Notes: generated by a model from the letters alone, not told the origin. A DNA stretch of 64,000 nt from Clostridia bacterium (GCA_017527065.1 JAFXQO010000025.1:38001-102000); one strand, 5' to 3'. Positions 37,913 through 47,193 are shown, numbered from the stretch's first letter. Numbers and translations are program-made.

Positions 37913-37941
37913 TTGACAGCGGCGGGGAAAGACGGTATACT
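37913..37941 (+). promoter_or_regulatory. Sigma-A promoter of greA-lysS
   Basis: TTGACA, 17 bases, TATACT, about 98 bases before the greA start codon. Confidence 0.88.
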
Positions 37942-37961
37942 TCTGTTCATTGGAAGTCGTC

Positions 37962-38000
37962 AGCACTGTGTTTGATGGGCACAGTGTTTGTTTTGTTGTA
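37962..38000 (+). terminator. Terminator-like hairpin in the greA leader
   Basis: Arms AGCACTGTG and CACAGTGTT enclose a 9-base loop and are followed by a T-rich run (TTTGTTTTGTTGTATTTT). The predicted start of transcription is only about 15 bases upstream, so a leader RNA of about 50 nt would result from termination. The pairing is moderate in strength, which suits partial attenuation. Confidence 0.6.
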
Positions 38001-38038
38001 TTTTGGGCTTCCCGAAAATCGGAGAGGAGACTTGTAAA

Positions 38039-38500
38039 ATGGCCGTATTGACGAAGGAAGGCCTGCAGAAGCTGCAGGAGGAACTGGACGACCTGATGGT
38101 CAATCAGCGCGCGGAGGTCGTGCGCGAGATCGAAGTCGCGAAGGGCTTCGGCGATCTGAGCGAGAACGCGGAGTACAGCGCCGCCCGCGAAAAGCAGAGC
38201 CGCATCGAGTGCCGCATCCTGGAGCTGCAGGAGATGATCGAGCACGCCGAGATCATCGAGGCCGGTGGCGAAGAAGGCGTGGCCAACGTGGGCAGCGTCG
38301 TGAAGGTGTTCGACCTGGAATACGAGGAGGAGGACGAATACCGGATCGTCGGCGCCACCGAGGCCGACCCCAGCAAGCTGTTTGTTTCCAGCGAATCGCC
38401 CATCGGCGCGGCGCTCATCGGCACCCGCGAGGGCGACGTGGTCGAGGTGGAGACCCCCGGCGGCATGGTCACGCTGCGCGTCATTTCCATCACGCATTGA
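38039..38500 (+). CDS. greA: Transcription elongation factor GreA
   Basis: A 153-residue GreA that rescues backtracked RNA polymerase by stimulating transcript cleavage. The N-terminal coiled coil includes the acidic tip GDLSENAEYSAAREKQ, whose Asp and Glu enter the secondary channel. The C-terminal FKBP-like domain ends in VEVETPGGMVTLRVISI. It precedes lysS by 21 bases, a common Firmicute operon. A leader hairpin suggests attenuation. Confidence 0.96.
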   Translation: MAVLTKEGLQKLQEELDDLMVNQRAEVVREIEVAKGFGDLSENAEYSAAREKQSRIECRILELQEMIEHAEIIEAGGEEGVANVGSVVKVFDLEYEEEDEYRIVGATEADPSKLFVSSESPIGAALIGTREGDVVEVETPGGMVTLRVISITH

Positions 38501-38521
38501 TACGAGAGGAGTTAGTATAAC

Positions 38522-40027
38522 ATGGCCGAGGAAACCACAAACGCAACGCCCCAGGAGGAGCAGAACCTGTCCGAGCAGACGCAGATCCGCATCGGCAAGC
38601 TGAACGCGCTGAGCGAGGCGGGCAATAATCCCTACCGTATCACCAAATACGACCGCACGCACCTCTCCTGCGAGATCGTCGAAAACTTCGACGCGCTGGA
38701 GGCCTCGGGCGAGACCGTGTCCATCGCCGGGCGCATGATGAGCCGCCGCGTGATGGGCAAGGCCAGCTTCGCGCACCTGCTGGACGGCGCGGGCCTCATG
38801 CAGATCTACGTGCGCCGCGACGACGTGGGCGAGGAGGCCTATAAGGCGTTCAAGGATTTCGACATCGGCGACATCCTGGGCGTGACGGGCAAGGCCTTCC
38901 GCACCAAGACGGGCGAGATCTCCGTCCACTGCGAGACGGTCACGCTGCTCACCAAGTCGCTGCACCCGCTGCCGGAAAAATTCCACGGCCTGCAGGACAC
39001 CGACACCCGCTACCGCCAGCGCTACCTTGACCTGATCGTGAACCCCAACGTGAGGGACACGTTCGTGAAGCGCAGCGCCATCCTGCGGGAACTGCGCGCC
39101 TTCCTGGACGGCCGCGGCTTCCTGGAGGTGGACACGCCCATCCTCACCCCCTTTGAGATCGGCGCGTCGGCCCGGCCCTTCTACACGCACCATAACACGC
39201 TGGACATGGACATGGTGCTGCGCATCGAGACCGAGCTCTATTTGAAGCGCCTGATCGTGGGCGGCATGGACCGGGTGTACGAGGTGGGCCGCATCTTCCG
39301 CAACGAGGGCATGGACACCAAGCACAACCCCGAATACACCTCCATCGAGCTCTACCAGGCCTACACCGACTTCCGCGGCATGATGGATCTGGTGGAGGAC
39401 ATGATGAAAACCGTGGCGCAGAAGGTGTGCGGCTCCCTGGTCGTGCCCTACCAGGGCCTGTCCATCGACCTGGGCCACTGGGAGAAGCTGACCATGGTTG
39501 AGGCGGTGAAGAAGTACTCGGGCGTGGACTTCGCCGACTGGAAGACCGACGAGGACGCCATCGCCTGCGCGAAGGCGCACAACGTGGACCTGCCCGACGT
39601 GCCCACCAAGGGCGCGATCCTGGCCGAATTCTTCGACGCCTTCGTGGAGGAGAAGTTGATCCAGCCTACCTTCATCTACGATTATCCCGTGGAGATCAGC
39701 CCCCTGGCCAAGCGCAAGCCGGACGACCCGGCCTTCACCGAGCGCTTCGAGTACTTCGTCAACGCCACCGAGCTTGGCAACGCCTTCTCGGAGCTGAACG
39801 ACCCCATCGACCAGCGCGGCCGCTTCGAGCGCCAGGTGGCCGAACGCAAGGCGCTGGATCCGAACAGCCGCGCCCAGGTGGACTACGACTTCATCAACGC
39901 GCTGGAGTACGGCATGCCGCCCACGGGCGGCCTGGGCTTCGGCGTGGACCGGCTGGTCATGCTGCTGACGGACAGCGCCTCCATCAGGGACGTGCTGCTG
40001 TTCCCCACGATGAAGCCCATCGACTGA
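38522..40027 (+). CDS. lysS: Lysyl-tRNA synthetase, class II
   Basis: A 501-residue class II enzyme that charges tRNA-Lys. The N-terminal OB-fold anticodon-binding domain spans about residues 60-165. Class II motif 2 is GRIFRNEGMDTKHNPEYT, and motif 3 is GLGFGVDRLVMLLTDSASIRD-type near the end. The stretch FEIGASARPFYTHHNTLDMD replaces the more usual TGGANARPF, a minor variation. Its last eight codons form part of the integration site repeated at 62593-62621. Confidence 0.97.
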   Translation: MAEETTNATPQEEQNLSEQTQIRIGKLNALSEAGNNPYRITKYDRTHLSCEIVENFDALEASGETVSIAGRMMSRRVMGKASFAHLLDGAGLMQIYVRRDDVGEEAYKAFKDFDIGDILGVTGKAFRTKTGEISVHCETVTLLTKSLHPLPEKFHGLQDTDTRYRQRYLDLIVNPNVRDTFVKRSAILRELRAFLDGRGFLEVDTPILTPFEIGASARPFYTHHNTLDMDMVLRIETELYLKRLIVGGMDRVYEVGRIFRNEGMDTKHNPEYTSIELYQAYTDFRGMMDLVEDMMKTVAQKVCGSLVVPYQGLSIDLGHWEKLTMVEAVKKYSGVDFADWKTDEDAIACAKAHNVDLPDVPTKGAILAEFFDAFVEEKLIQPTFIYDYPVEISPLAKRKPDDPAFTERFEYFVNATELGNAFSELNDPIDQRGRFERQVAERKALDPNSRAQVDYDFINALEYGMPPTGGLGFGVDRLVMLLTDSASIRDVLLFPTMKPID

Positions 40028-40030
40028 CGA
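40002..40030 (+). repeat. Left attachment site (attL) in the lysS 3' end
   Basis: These 29 bases cover the final codons and stop of lysS plus three bases. They recur at 62593-62621 in the same orientation with one change, CCC to CCA in a proline codon, which is synonymous in the lysS frame. This is what site-specific integration at a gene's 3' end leaves behind. Confidence 0.9.
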
Positions 40031-40093
40031 GAAACCGGAAATCCCTTGCGGCGTAAGGCTTTTCAATGCGTCAGGATGCTCAAAAAGCAAGCT

Positions 40094-40115
40094 GTTTAAG
40101 CCAAGCGTAAGCCAA
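40094..40115 (+). repeat. Left arm-type repeat inside the island
   Basis: A 22-base sequence with core TTTAAGCC...GTAAGCCAA matches 62464-62486 in direct orientation, with one inserted base as the only difference. It contains two AAGCCA units. Its place just inside the island end suits an integrase arm-binding site. Confidence 0.7.
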
Positions 40116-40165
40116 TCAATGACAGTTTGTCTGTTGGCAGATCGAGTGGGGAATGCATCGTTTTA

Positions 40166-40203
40166 AAAAGCGCCTCCTGCGTTGGAACGCGGGGGGCGCT
40201 TTT
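40166..40203. terminator. Strong bidirectional terminator at the island's left end
   Basis: Arms AAAAGCGCC and GGCGCTTTT flank an inner stem GCGTT/AACGC. It sits after lysS and before the stop of the first ABC transporter gene, with T and A runs on both sides. Confidence 0.85.
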
Positions 40204-40222
40204 GTATGCTTTCTTTTCGTAA

Positions 40223-41953
40223 TCAAATGCTCCATTCTGCACTGGAAGCCTGGAGCTGCGTCATGCGGCGGAATATGCCGCCGTTTTTCTTCATGAGTTC
40301 GGCGGGGCTTCCTGTTTCTGCGATCTTCCCGTCAGCCAGTACCACGATCTTGTCCGCGCCGCTGACTGTGCGCATCCGATGAGCGATCACGATCACGGTC
40401 TTGTTCCGGATCAGCCGGGAGAGCGCTTCCTGAATGGCGGTTTCGTTCTCAACGTCCAGGCTGGCGCTGGCTTCATCCAGCAGGATGATCGGCGCGTCCT
40501 TCAGGAAGGCCCGGGCGATGGAAATGCGCTGACGCTCGCCGCCGGACAGCTCGCTGCCGTTTTCGCCGATGACTGTCGCATATCCTTGGGGCAGCTTCAG
40601 CGCGAATTCATCGCAGTTGGCCAACCGGGCGGCCACCATGACTTCCTCGTCTGAGGCGTCCTTTTTCCCGACGCGGATATTTTCCAGGATGCTGTTGTTG
40701 AACAGCGTCACGTCCTGGAACACGATGGAGTAAACGCCCAGCAGGGTTTCGGGATCAATACGGGAAATGTCCTGCCCGCCTACCATAATCCGGCCTTTGG
40801 TAACATCCCAGAACCGCGCGGCCAGGCGCGAAACGGTGGTTTTTCCGCCGCCCGACGGGCTGACAAGCGCTGTGACCTCGCCCTGTTTCGCGGTAAAGGT
40901 CACATCCCTAAGAACGGTTTTGTCCTGATCGTAGGAAAATCCGACGTTTTCAAAGCGGATGTCATACCCCGCCGGATGGAAGTCGGTCGTTCCGGTCTGC
41001 GCCGGATGATCCGTGATTTCGTTCATCCGCTCCACGGGAACGGTCAACAGGTTCAGCATACCCAAATTGATGAGGTTGCCGCTCATAGGTTCATACAGCC
41101 GGGAAGCCACCAGCAGGAAGGAAAAGAATTCCATCACGTTCAGCTGGCCCTGCAGGAGCATGGCGCTGCCAGCCACAGCCACCGTGCCGATGCCGATTTT
41201 CAGGATCAGCTGAGCCGAAACGATGAAGGCCGCCTGACCCAGCTCCGCGCCGATGGCTTTCTTCTCCACGTCGTCGATTCTGCCGTCCAGCTCCGTAAGA
41301 TACGCGTCCTCCGCGTTGCAGCTTTTCAGGTCGCGGGAAGTCTCAATGAATTCCTGTACGGCGTCGTTCAGCCGCACCTTGGACTCGGACTGCCTTCGGA
41401 TGAAGTGCGCCTGCACCTTTCGGGAGGCCGCAACAATGAAGATGGCGATGGGGATCGGCCATACGGCGGCAAGGGCCATTTCCCATTTGTAGAAGAACAG
41501 GCCGACGCAGATCAGCACCGTGGAGATGAGGCTCCCGTAGAACTGTGGGATCTGGTGGGAGGAAGCGTGCTCCAGGGTTTCGGCGTCCGCCATGATGGTG
41601 CTGGTCAGATCCGCCAGGTCTTTTTTCCCGAAAAAGGACAGCGGCAGCTTCCGCAGCTTTTCCGCCAGGGAAATGCGGCGCTTGCCGGATTCGACGTAGG
41701 TGGCGAAGAATGTGGCATTGTATTGCCAGTAGTTAGGAAGGAAGATCAGGATCAGGCAGACCGCCGCAAAGAGCAGATAGTACGCCCATCGCCCGGCGGC
41801 TGTCCCGGCCAGATAATCCCCGGTGAACGCGAACAGCAGCCAGACAGGGGTCATCAGGGCAATATTTGAGAGCGTCACTGCCGCGATTGCTTTGAGCATA
41901 TCCGCGGCACCCTTTTCCGTCAGCGCAAACCGCTTCATCAGAACCCGCTTCAT
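40223..41953 (-). CDS. ABC transporter, fused permease/ATPase (YbtPQ-like half 2)
   Basis: A 576-residue half-transporter: six membrane helices (about residues 15-300), then an ATPase domain with Walker A SPSGGGKTT, signature LSGGERQRISIARAFL and Walker B IILLDEASASLD. It overlaps the end of its partner gene by four bases, so the two form a heterodimer. The type IV fold covers lipid/drug exporters and also siderophore importers of the YbtPQ/IrtAB group. Being on a metal-uptake island next to a methyltransferase gene favours siderophore or metallophore transport, but this is inference. Confidence 0.88.
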   Translation of the reverse strand: MKRVLMKRFALTEKGAADMLKAIAAVTLSNIALMTPVWLLFAFTGDYLAGTAAGRWAYYLLFAAVCLILIFLPNYWQYNATFFATYVESGKRRISLAEKLRKLPLSFFGKKDLADLTSTIMADAETLEHASSHQIPQFYGSLISTVLICVGLFFYKWEMALAAVWPIPIAIFIVAASRKVQAHFIRRQSESKVRLNDAVQEFIETSRDLKSCNAEDAYLTELDGRIDDVEKKAIGAELGQAAFIVSAQLILKIGIGTVAVAGSAMLLQGQLNVMEFFSFLLVASRLYEPMSGNLINLGMLNLLTVPVERMNEITDHPAQTGTTDFHPAGYDIRFENVGFSYDQDKTVLRDVTFTAKQGEVTALVSPSGGGKTTVSRLAARFWDVTKGRIMVGGQDISRIDPETLLGVYSIVFQDVTLFNNSILENIRVGKKDASDEEVMVAARLANCDEFALKLPQGYATVIGENGSELSGGERQRISIARAFLKDAPIILLDEASASLDVENETAIQEALSRLIRNKTVIVIAHRMRTVSGADKIVVLADGKIAETGSPAELMKKNGGIFRRMTQLQASSAEWSI

Positions 41954-43743
41954 GCCGTTTCACCTACTTTCCAGTTGACTGCCTTCTGGTATTCTGTCCA
42001 CATATCCGCATAGAGTCCGTCCCTCTTCAGCAGGTCTTCATGCTTACCCTGTTCTTCCACCTGACCGTCCTTAAGCACATAAATACGATCGGCATTGCGG
42101 ACGGTGGAGAGGCGGTGGGCGATCATGATGACCGTCCGCCCTCTGGCCATCTCCCGGAAAGCCAGCTGCACCTGCGCCTCGCATTCCGGATCGGCAAAGG
42201 CGCTGGCCTCATCCAGAATCACGATATCGGCATCCTTCAGCATGGCGCGGGCAATGGCGATGCGCTGTTGTTCGCCGCCGGAAAGATACGTTCCATGGCT
42301 GCCCAACACCGTGTTGATCCCTTCCGGCAGACGTGAAAGAATGTCCATGCACTGGGCGTTTTTCAGGGCTTCCATCATTTCGCTCTCGGTGGCGTCCGGC
42401 TTTGCGATGCGCAGATTGTCGGCGATGGAGCGTTTGAGCAGGCGGCTGTCCTGGAAAACGTAAGCCACATGCCGCATCAGCATATCCTTGGGAATCTGGC
42501 GCGCATCCACGCCGCCGATGAGCACCTGGCCTTCCTGCGGGTCGAAGAACCGGGAGATCAGACCGGCAACCGTGGTTTTTCCGCCGCCGGAGGGGCCGAC
42601 GATGGCGACGATCTCATTCCGTTCCGCTTTCAGGGAAAGATGGGATACAGCCGCCGGAGCGTCCGGCGCGTACCGATAGGTCACATCTTTCAGTTCTACG
42701 GTTGCGCCGTCCGGCTCCTGCCTGCGTTCCGCCTCCGGCAGAGGCTGAATGCTGAGGATCGTGTCCATCCGGGCCACCGCGTCCTTCACCTTCATGTCGT
42801 TCTCGCTCATGAACATCACTTTGCTCATGGTGGTTGCAATGGCGGGCGTGAAGATCACATAAAACAGGAAGTTCAGCAGAATGTCCATCTGGTAGTTCTC
42901 CCCGCGGATCAGGAACAGCGTGAGGCCGAGAATAACCACAAAGGCGCTGTTGATCAGCACGGTATACCCGATCATGGATTTGCGCATCATCCGGGTATAG
43001 TGCATGCAGAACTCGCAGTAATCGTCAATGGACGCCTTGAACCGGTGGAAGGAAAAGACAGTCTGCCCGAAGGTCTTGACCACGGGCACGCCGCGCACAT
43101 ACTCTACAGCCTCGTTGCTCATGCGTTCCAGGGCATTCTGATACAGCCGCATATCCTCCTGCATGGCCGGGCCCGCCATACGCATCATGACGGCAAAGCT
43201 GAGGATAATCGGGATCAGGCAGGCGACGCCATACCGCCAATCGTACACAAACAGCATGACCATCATACAGATTGGCATGGCAATCGCGCCGGCCATATCC
43301 GGCAGGTTGTGGGCCAGCAACGTTTCCGTGGAGCCGGTGACCTCCGTCACGATCCGGCGCACCTTGCCGGAGCCCATCTCATCGGCAAACCCGATGGGGA
43401 GGCGGGCGATGTGGCGCATCAGCACCTTTTTCATGTTGGCAGCCGTGCGGAAGGCGCTGCCGTGGGAGCAGACCAGCGCGCTCACATACACGAGCCAGGC
43501 CAGCACGGCGAACATTACGGCCATCCATCCGTTGCGAACGATCCCCGTAGCCTTTGAAAAGTCCGGCTGCACTTCCAGCACTTCCCGGAGGATTCGCCAC
43601 AGGCAGACGAAAGGCAGCAGCGCCAGCACGCTGCTCAGCGCGGACAGGATCAAGGACAGGTAGGTCAGCACCCGGAAGCGGCCCGCGTATTCCATCAGAC
43701 GGCCAAATGCCGACGGCGAATTCTTTTCCTTTTTTGCGGCCAT
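41950..43743 (-). CDS. ABC transporter, fused permease/ATPase (YbtPQ-like half 1)
   Basis: A 597-residue half-transporter with the same layout as its partner. Walker A is GPSGGGKTT, the signature is LSGGEQQRIAIARAML, and Walker B is IVILDEASAFADPE. The D-loop AFADPE departs from the usual SALD, which may mean the two ATP sites are not equivalent. It lies 17 bases after a methyltransferase gene. The direction of transport cannot be read from sequence. Confidence 0.88.
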   Translation of the reverse strand: MAAKKEKNSPSAFGRLMEYAGRFRVLTYLSLILSALSSVLALLPFVCLWRILREVLEVQPDFSKATGIVRNGWMAVMFAVLAWLVYVSALVCSHGSAFRTAANMKKVLMRHIARLPIGFADEMGSGKVRRIVTEVTGSTETLLAHNLPDMAGAIAMPICMMVMLFVYDWRYGVACLIPIILSFAVMMRMAGPAMQEDMRLYQNALERMSNEAVEYVRGVPVVKTFGQTVFSFHRFKASIDDYCEFCMHYTRMMRKSMIGYTVLINSAFVVILGLTLFLIRGENYQMDILLNFLFYVIFTPAIATTMSKVMFMSENDMKVKDAVARMDTILSIQPLPEAERRQEPDGATVELKDVTYRYAPDAPAAVSHLSLKAERNEIVAIVGPSGGGKTTVAGLISRFFDPQEGQVLIGGVDARQIPKDMLMRHVAYVFQDSRLLKRSIADNLRIAKPDATESEMMEALKNAQCMDILSRLPEGINTVLGSHGTYLSGGEQQRIAIARAMLKDADIVILDEASAFADPECEAQVQLAFREMARGRTVIMIAHRLSTVRNADRIYVLKDGQVEEQGKHEDLLKRDGLYADMWTEYQKAVNWKVGETA

Positions 43744-43760
43744 ATGACAGCCCCCTCACA

Positions 43761-44546
43761 TTACTTTTTCCCAACCAACAGCGCAGACCCAGACAGCCCC
43801 ATCCAGCCCGCTTCGCTTTTCTTCATGAACTTGCCGCTGGCAGTGTCGATCAGTTCCGCTTTCTGGTAGCCCATGGATTTCAGCTTCTTCACGAACTCCT
43901 GCATATCGCCGTATTTGGAGGAGGAGAAGATGTCGTGGATGGCGAAGATTCCACCTTTTTTGAGGGTGCGCAAGGTTTCCAGAAGATACTGCTGGCGGTC
44001 GCCGGGGATGTTGTGGTAGACGTAGTTGCTGGTCACGGCATCGAATGTCTCGTCGGGGAAATCCAGATGCGTCGCGTCGCCCTGCCCAAAGGTCGTATTT
44101 TGCACCTTCTCCGCCTGGGCGTTGCGTTCGCACAGAGCCTTGCTGAAGGAAGCGTATTCCTTGCCCCAGCGGTCGATCCCCACAATAGAGGCTTTGGGAT
44201 TCCGCTTCGCCACGGCAATGGCCAGCGCCCCGCTGCCGCAGCCCACGTCCAGGCATCTCCCGCCCTGCGGCAGCTTAATATACGCTGCGACACCCTCAAT
44301 GATCTGCCGGGACATCCGCCGCTTGCCGTTATAGCTGAAGGCGCGATACATGAGAGCAGACCAGATGGTCAGCCCGCATAAGACCGCCGCCAGGACGGCA
44401 AACAGGACGGTCAGCACCGTTTGCCAGGTGCCCGACACCCATCCTGTGCAGGCAAACAGCAGGCAGAGCAGCAGCGAAGCGGCAGACCCAGCCGCGAAGG
44501 AAAGGATCATACCCTTAGGCATCCAGTTTTTGTAGTCTGGTTTCAT
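43761..44546 (-). CDS. Membrane-anchored class I SAM-dependent methyltransferase
   Basis: A 261-residue protein with two N-terminal membrane helices (about residues 12-34 and 40-63) and a methyltransferase domain. Motif I is CLDVGCGSGALAIAV, and the acidic loop after strand 2 is VGIDRWG. Later blocks are DFPDETFDAVTSNYVYHNI and LKKGGIFAIHDIF. Its C-terminus, FMKKSEAGWMGLSGSALLV, is echoed by the last residues of the pseudogene at 59042-59369. It is the first gene of the three-gene set with the two ABC halves; the substrate is unknown. Confidence 0.88.
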   Translation of the reverse strand: MKPDYKNWMPKGMILSFAAGSAASLLLCLLFACTGWVSGTWQTVLTVLFAVLAAVLCGLTIWSALMYRAFSYNGKRRMSRQIIEGVAAYIKLPQGGRCLDVGCGSGALAIAVAKRNPKASIVGIDRWGKEYASFSKALCERNAQAEKVQNTTFGQGDATHLDFPDETFDAVTSNYVYHNIPGDRQQYLLETLRTLKKGGIFAIHDIFSSSKYGDMQEFVKKLKSMGYQKAELIDTASGKFMKKSEAGWMGLSGSALLVGKK

Positions 44547-44610
44547 CGGCTAATCCCCCTTGAAGACAGCGGCACGATGCAGACTGCACCGTGCCGCCCT
44601 CGTTCTGTGT

Positions 44611-46833
44611 TCAGGCTGCGTCGGCTTCCTCAGACTGGTCGCCGCTCTCATACATCGTAACTGTCGAGCCGATCTCGCTGGTCAGGGGTTCGCCGTCCAG
44701 CGTGATATCGGCTGTGCAGCTTTCGATCACGGAGTTCTCCGCGCGGCCCGCGACCGTGCCGGGCGTAACGGCGCCGATGATTTCGCCGGTCACAGCGCTA
44801 TTGGTGATTCGGAAGGCGGTTTCCTCGCCGTAGTAGTATAGGCCGATGCCCACCAGACCGCCGACGTGGGTCGCGCCGGGCACGTTCATCTTCACCGTCA
44901 CGGTGCAGCTGTCGATGATGCCGGGATACTCGGTGGTCATGACGCCTTCCGTTGCCAGGGCAATATCACCCACAGAATGCGTGCCGCTGTAGCCGCATAA
45001 CCCGCCGATGGCGTGGCCGCCCTTCTCAGAAACAATCTCCACCTCGGCGATGCAGTTGGTGACGCTGTCCATCATCTCCAGGCACCCCGCGATGCCGCCC
45101 AAGCCCACAGGTTCATTGCCCTCGGCGATGACCGTGCCCTTGGCCGTGCAGTTGTCGATGGTGCCGCCGAAGCTGCCGCCGATCACCAGGCCGCCGCATT
45201 CCGCCACGTCCTCCTGGATGATTCTTCCGCTGGAGAAGTCGTTGTCGCCCAGAACGTGTATGGTGGCGCTTTCCACGGCACAGTTCCATACGGTTCCGGT
45301 AGAACCGCCGCAGATGCCGCCGGTGGCGTTCACCGCCGCGATGTCGTTTGCTCCCGTCAGTGTGACATCGTGCACCGCGCCCATGTTGTAGCCCACCACG
45401 CCGCCAACGGCCATGGAGAAGGTGTCAGTGCAGCGAATCTGGACGTTTTCCACCGTCAGGTTTTTCACCTCGCCGCAGTTCATGCCGATCACGCCTACGC
45501 CGCAGATGGGATAATCTGAATTGAAGGTCACATTGGAAATGGTGTGTCCCTGGCCGTCGAAGCTCCCGAAAAACATACAGCTTGTATTGCTCATATCCTC
45601 AAGATCCATATGGCCGATGGGCTGCCATTCGATCCCCGTCAGGTCGATGTCCGCTGTAAGGACAAAGGTCTGGCCGGGATAACCCTGGGCGCTGCCGTCA
45701 TTGACAGCCTGGGCCAGCGCCAGCAGCTGCTCCGCCGTGGCAATTTCAATAACAGACGGGGCTTCCTGCCTGACCCAGCTGATGGTTCCGTCATCCGCCG
45801 TCAGCGTCAGTACGGTCTGACCCGCGTCGTTCACGGTCATGGAATAGGGCGCGGCCTCCGCCTCTCCTTCCAAGTTGCTGTAGGCCACATACAGGCCCAT
45901 GCCGTCGCCCTTTTCGCCGTTGTCCACGGCATAAGCCTCGAAGTCGGCGGTCTGCTCTCCGTTCATGAACGTGACGCCGTGGCCGGTTTCGTCGATGGTC
46001 ATGGTCAGTTCCACTCCGGCGTATGTCTCGCCGAAGGGCGTCATATCTGCCTGCCAGGTACCCATAAAGCCAAGGTCTCCAAGCTGATTCAGCGCGGCTT
46101 CTGCGTGAGCGGAATAGTCCATGTTTTCCAGGCAGAACAGGGCGATTACCCGGCGGATTGTATCCTCGTCGGCGTCCGCATCAATACCAGCCGCCAGCCA
46201 GTAGGCGTAGGGGCCCACCAGGTATCCCTGCAGCTCTTCCAGATCCCTGCCGTAACGGAATTCGATGTGGTAGGTTTCCGCCATGGTGTCCTCCCGCAGG
46301 AGGAAGTAGTTGAATTCGCCCGCCTCATCGGTGCTCCGGTAAACGTCCACCGGGAAGGCCATGGAGATTTCCATTCCCTGGTACAGCATGGTCTCGCCTT
46401 CGCCGATGCTGTGCTGCCCCAGGTATTCATAGGTGTGGGTTTCCTCTGTGCCATCGGTTTTCAGTACGGTGACAGTATCGCCCTCAAAGGTGAGGCTCTG
46501 CGCGTCATTGATGAAGTCGCAGTCGAAGGCGTATCCGCCGTCCGCAAAGGCGGCGACAGCCGCCTCGCCATAAAGCTCGGAAGTAATCGCTTCTTGCAGA
46601 CCGGCTGTCATCGCAGGCGCGGCATCCTCGCCGATAATCGCGGCGATATAGTCCTGCCACACGGGCGTCCATTGATCGCTGATGATGACATCAAAGAGAC
46701 TGACGTAGGTGGTGCCGCCTTCCCCGGCAACAGCGGGGAATACGCCGCCGAGGTCAGCGGGTTCAGCCGCCGCGTTGGCGGCAGCCATCACGCACAGCAT
46801 GACAGCCAGCAGAATTGAAACGTACCTCTTCAT
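44611..46833 (-). CDS. Exported ZinT-like/GLUG-repeat protein
   Basis: A 740-residue secreted protein with a signal peptide (ILLAVMLCVMAAANAAA). Residues of about 30-240 resemble the ZinT/YodA metal-recruiting domain, in particular HTYEYLGQHSI, FNYFLLREDTM and YHIEFRYG followed by an aromatic-rich end. A lipocalin-like segment (GTWQADMTPFGE...) follows. From about residue 390 there are GLUG-type beta-helix repeats such as GVIGMNCGEVKNLTVENV and VGGVVGYNMGAVHDVTL. A role in catching metal or in surface attachment is inferred. Its promoter carries the island operator twice. The start was chosen for GGGAGG spacing. Confidence 0.7.
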   Translation of the reverse strand: MKRYVSILLAVMLCVMAAANAAAEPADLGGVFPAVAGEGGTTYVSLFDVIISDQWTPVWQDYIAAIIGEDAAPAMTAGLQEAITSELYGEAAVAAFADGGYAFDCDFINDAQSLTFEGDTVTVLKTDGTEETHTYEYLGQHSIGEGETMLYQGMEISMAFPVDVYRSTDEAGEFNYFLLREDTMAETYHIEFRYGRDLEELQGYLVGPYAYWLAAGIDADADEDTIRRVIALFCLENMDYSAHAEAALNQLGDLGFMGTWQADMTPFGETYAGVELTMTIDETGHGVTFMNGEQTADFEAYAVDNGEKGDGMGLYVAYSNLEGEAEAAPYSMTVNDAGQTVLTLTADDGTISWVRQEAPSVIEIATAEQLLALAQAVNDGSAQGYPGQTFVLTADIDLTGIEWQPIGHMDLEDMSNTSCMFFGSFDGQGHTISNVTFNSDYPICGVGVIGMNCGEVKNLTVENVQIRCTDTFSMAVGGVVGYNMGAVHDVTLTGANDIAAVNATGGICGGSTGTVWNCAVESATIHVLGDNDFSSGRIIQEDVAECGGLVIGGSFGGTIDNCTAKGTVIAEGNEPVGLGGIAGCLEMMDSVTNCIAEVEIVSEKGGHAIGGLCGYSGTHSVGDIALATEGVMTTEYPGIIDSCTVTVKMNVPGATHVGGLVGIGLYYYGEETAFRITNSAVTGEIIGAVTPGTVAGRAENSVIESCTADITLDGEPLTSEIGSTVTMYESGDQSEEADAA

Positions 46834-46960
46834 CTTCATTGTCCTCCCTTTTTTCATGACCTTTCTTGTATGAAAACTGCCTTGGCTGAATTGTCAGCCT
46901 TGACAGGCTTCATCCTTCGTGGTTTCGCTGAACATCAAGTCCTTTGACATAAGAGTTCGT

Positions 46961-46978
46961 GGTTAGTCTATGCTAACC
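46961..46978. promoter_or_regulatory. Iron-box-like operator A
   Basis: GGTTAGTCTATGCTAACC, an 18-base palindrome of the GTTAG-N6-CTAAC type. It lies in the leader of the exported ZinT-like gene, about 60 bases after the promoter. Confidence 0.75.
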
Positions 46979-47016
46979 GCCAGCCTGAATTACAGCCGCC
47001 TCTGCGCATTTTTGGA

Positions 47017-47034
47017 GGTTAGAAGCGGCTAACA
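47017..47034. promoter_or_regulatory. Iron-box-like operator B at +1
   Basis: GGTTAG-AAGCGG-CTAACA. It begins six bases downstream of the -10 box of the promoter at 47040-47068, so a bound repressor would block initiation. Confidence 0.78.
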
Positions 47035-47039
47035 TCTGC

Positions 47040-47068
47040 AGTATAACAGGAACGATACAGCCTGTCAA
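47040..47068 (-). promoter_or_regulatory. Promoter of the exported ZinT-like gene
   Basis: On the minus strand: TTGACA, 17 bases, TATACT. The rest of the 360-base gap between 46834 and 47193 holds operators A and B and no gene. Confidence 0.85.
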
Positions 47069-47193
47069 GCCGTATGCCCTGTTAAGTTACAACGAACCTT
47101 CAGGAGAGCCCTGCGACAATGAATATTGCGCAAACTACCTTGTGTTTCCCGTAGAATCGGGAATCCGATGTCCTGGCCGGAACCGGAATCGAC

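Noticed and set aside
37772-40090. Extension of the sigma factor frame through greA and lysS
   Set aside because: The extra 770 codons are antisense to two essential genes; the sigma-type sequence and the AAGGAG site begin only at 37771.
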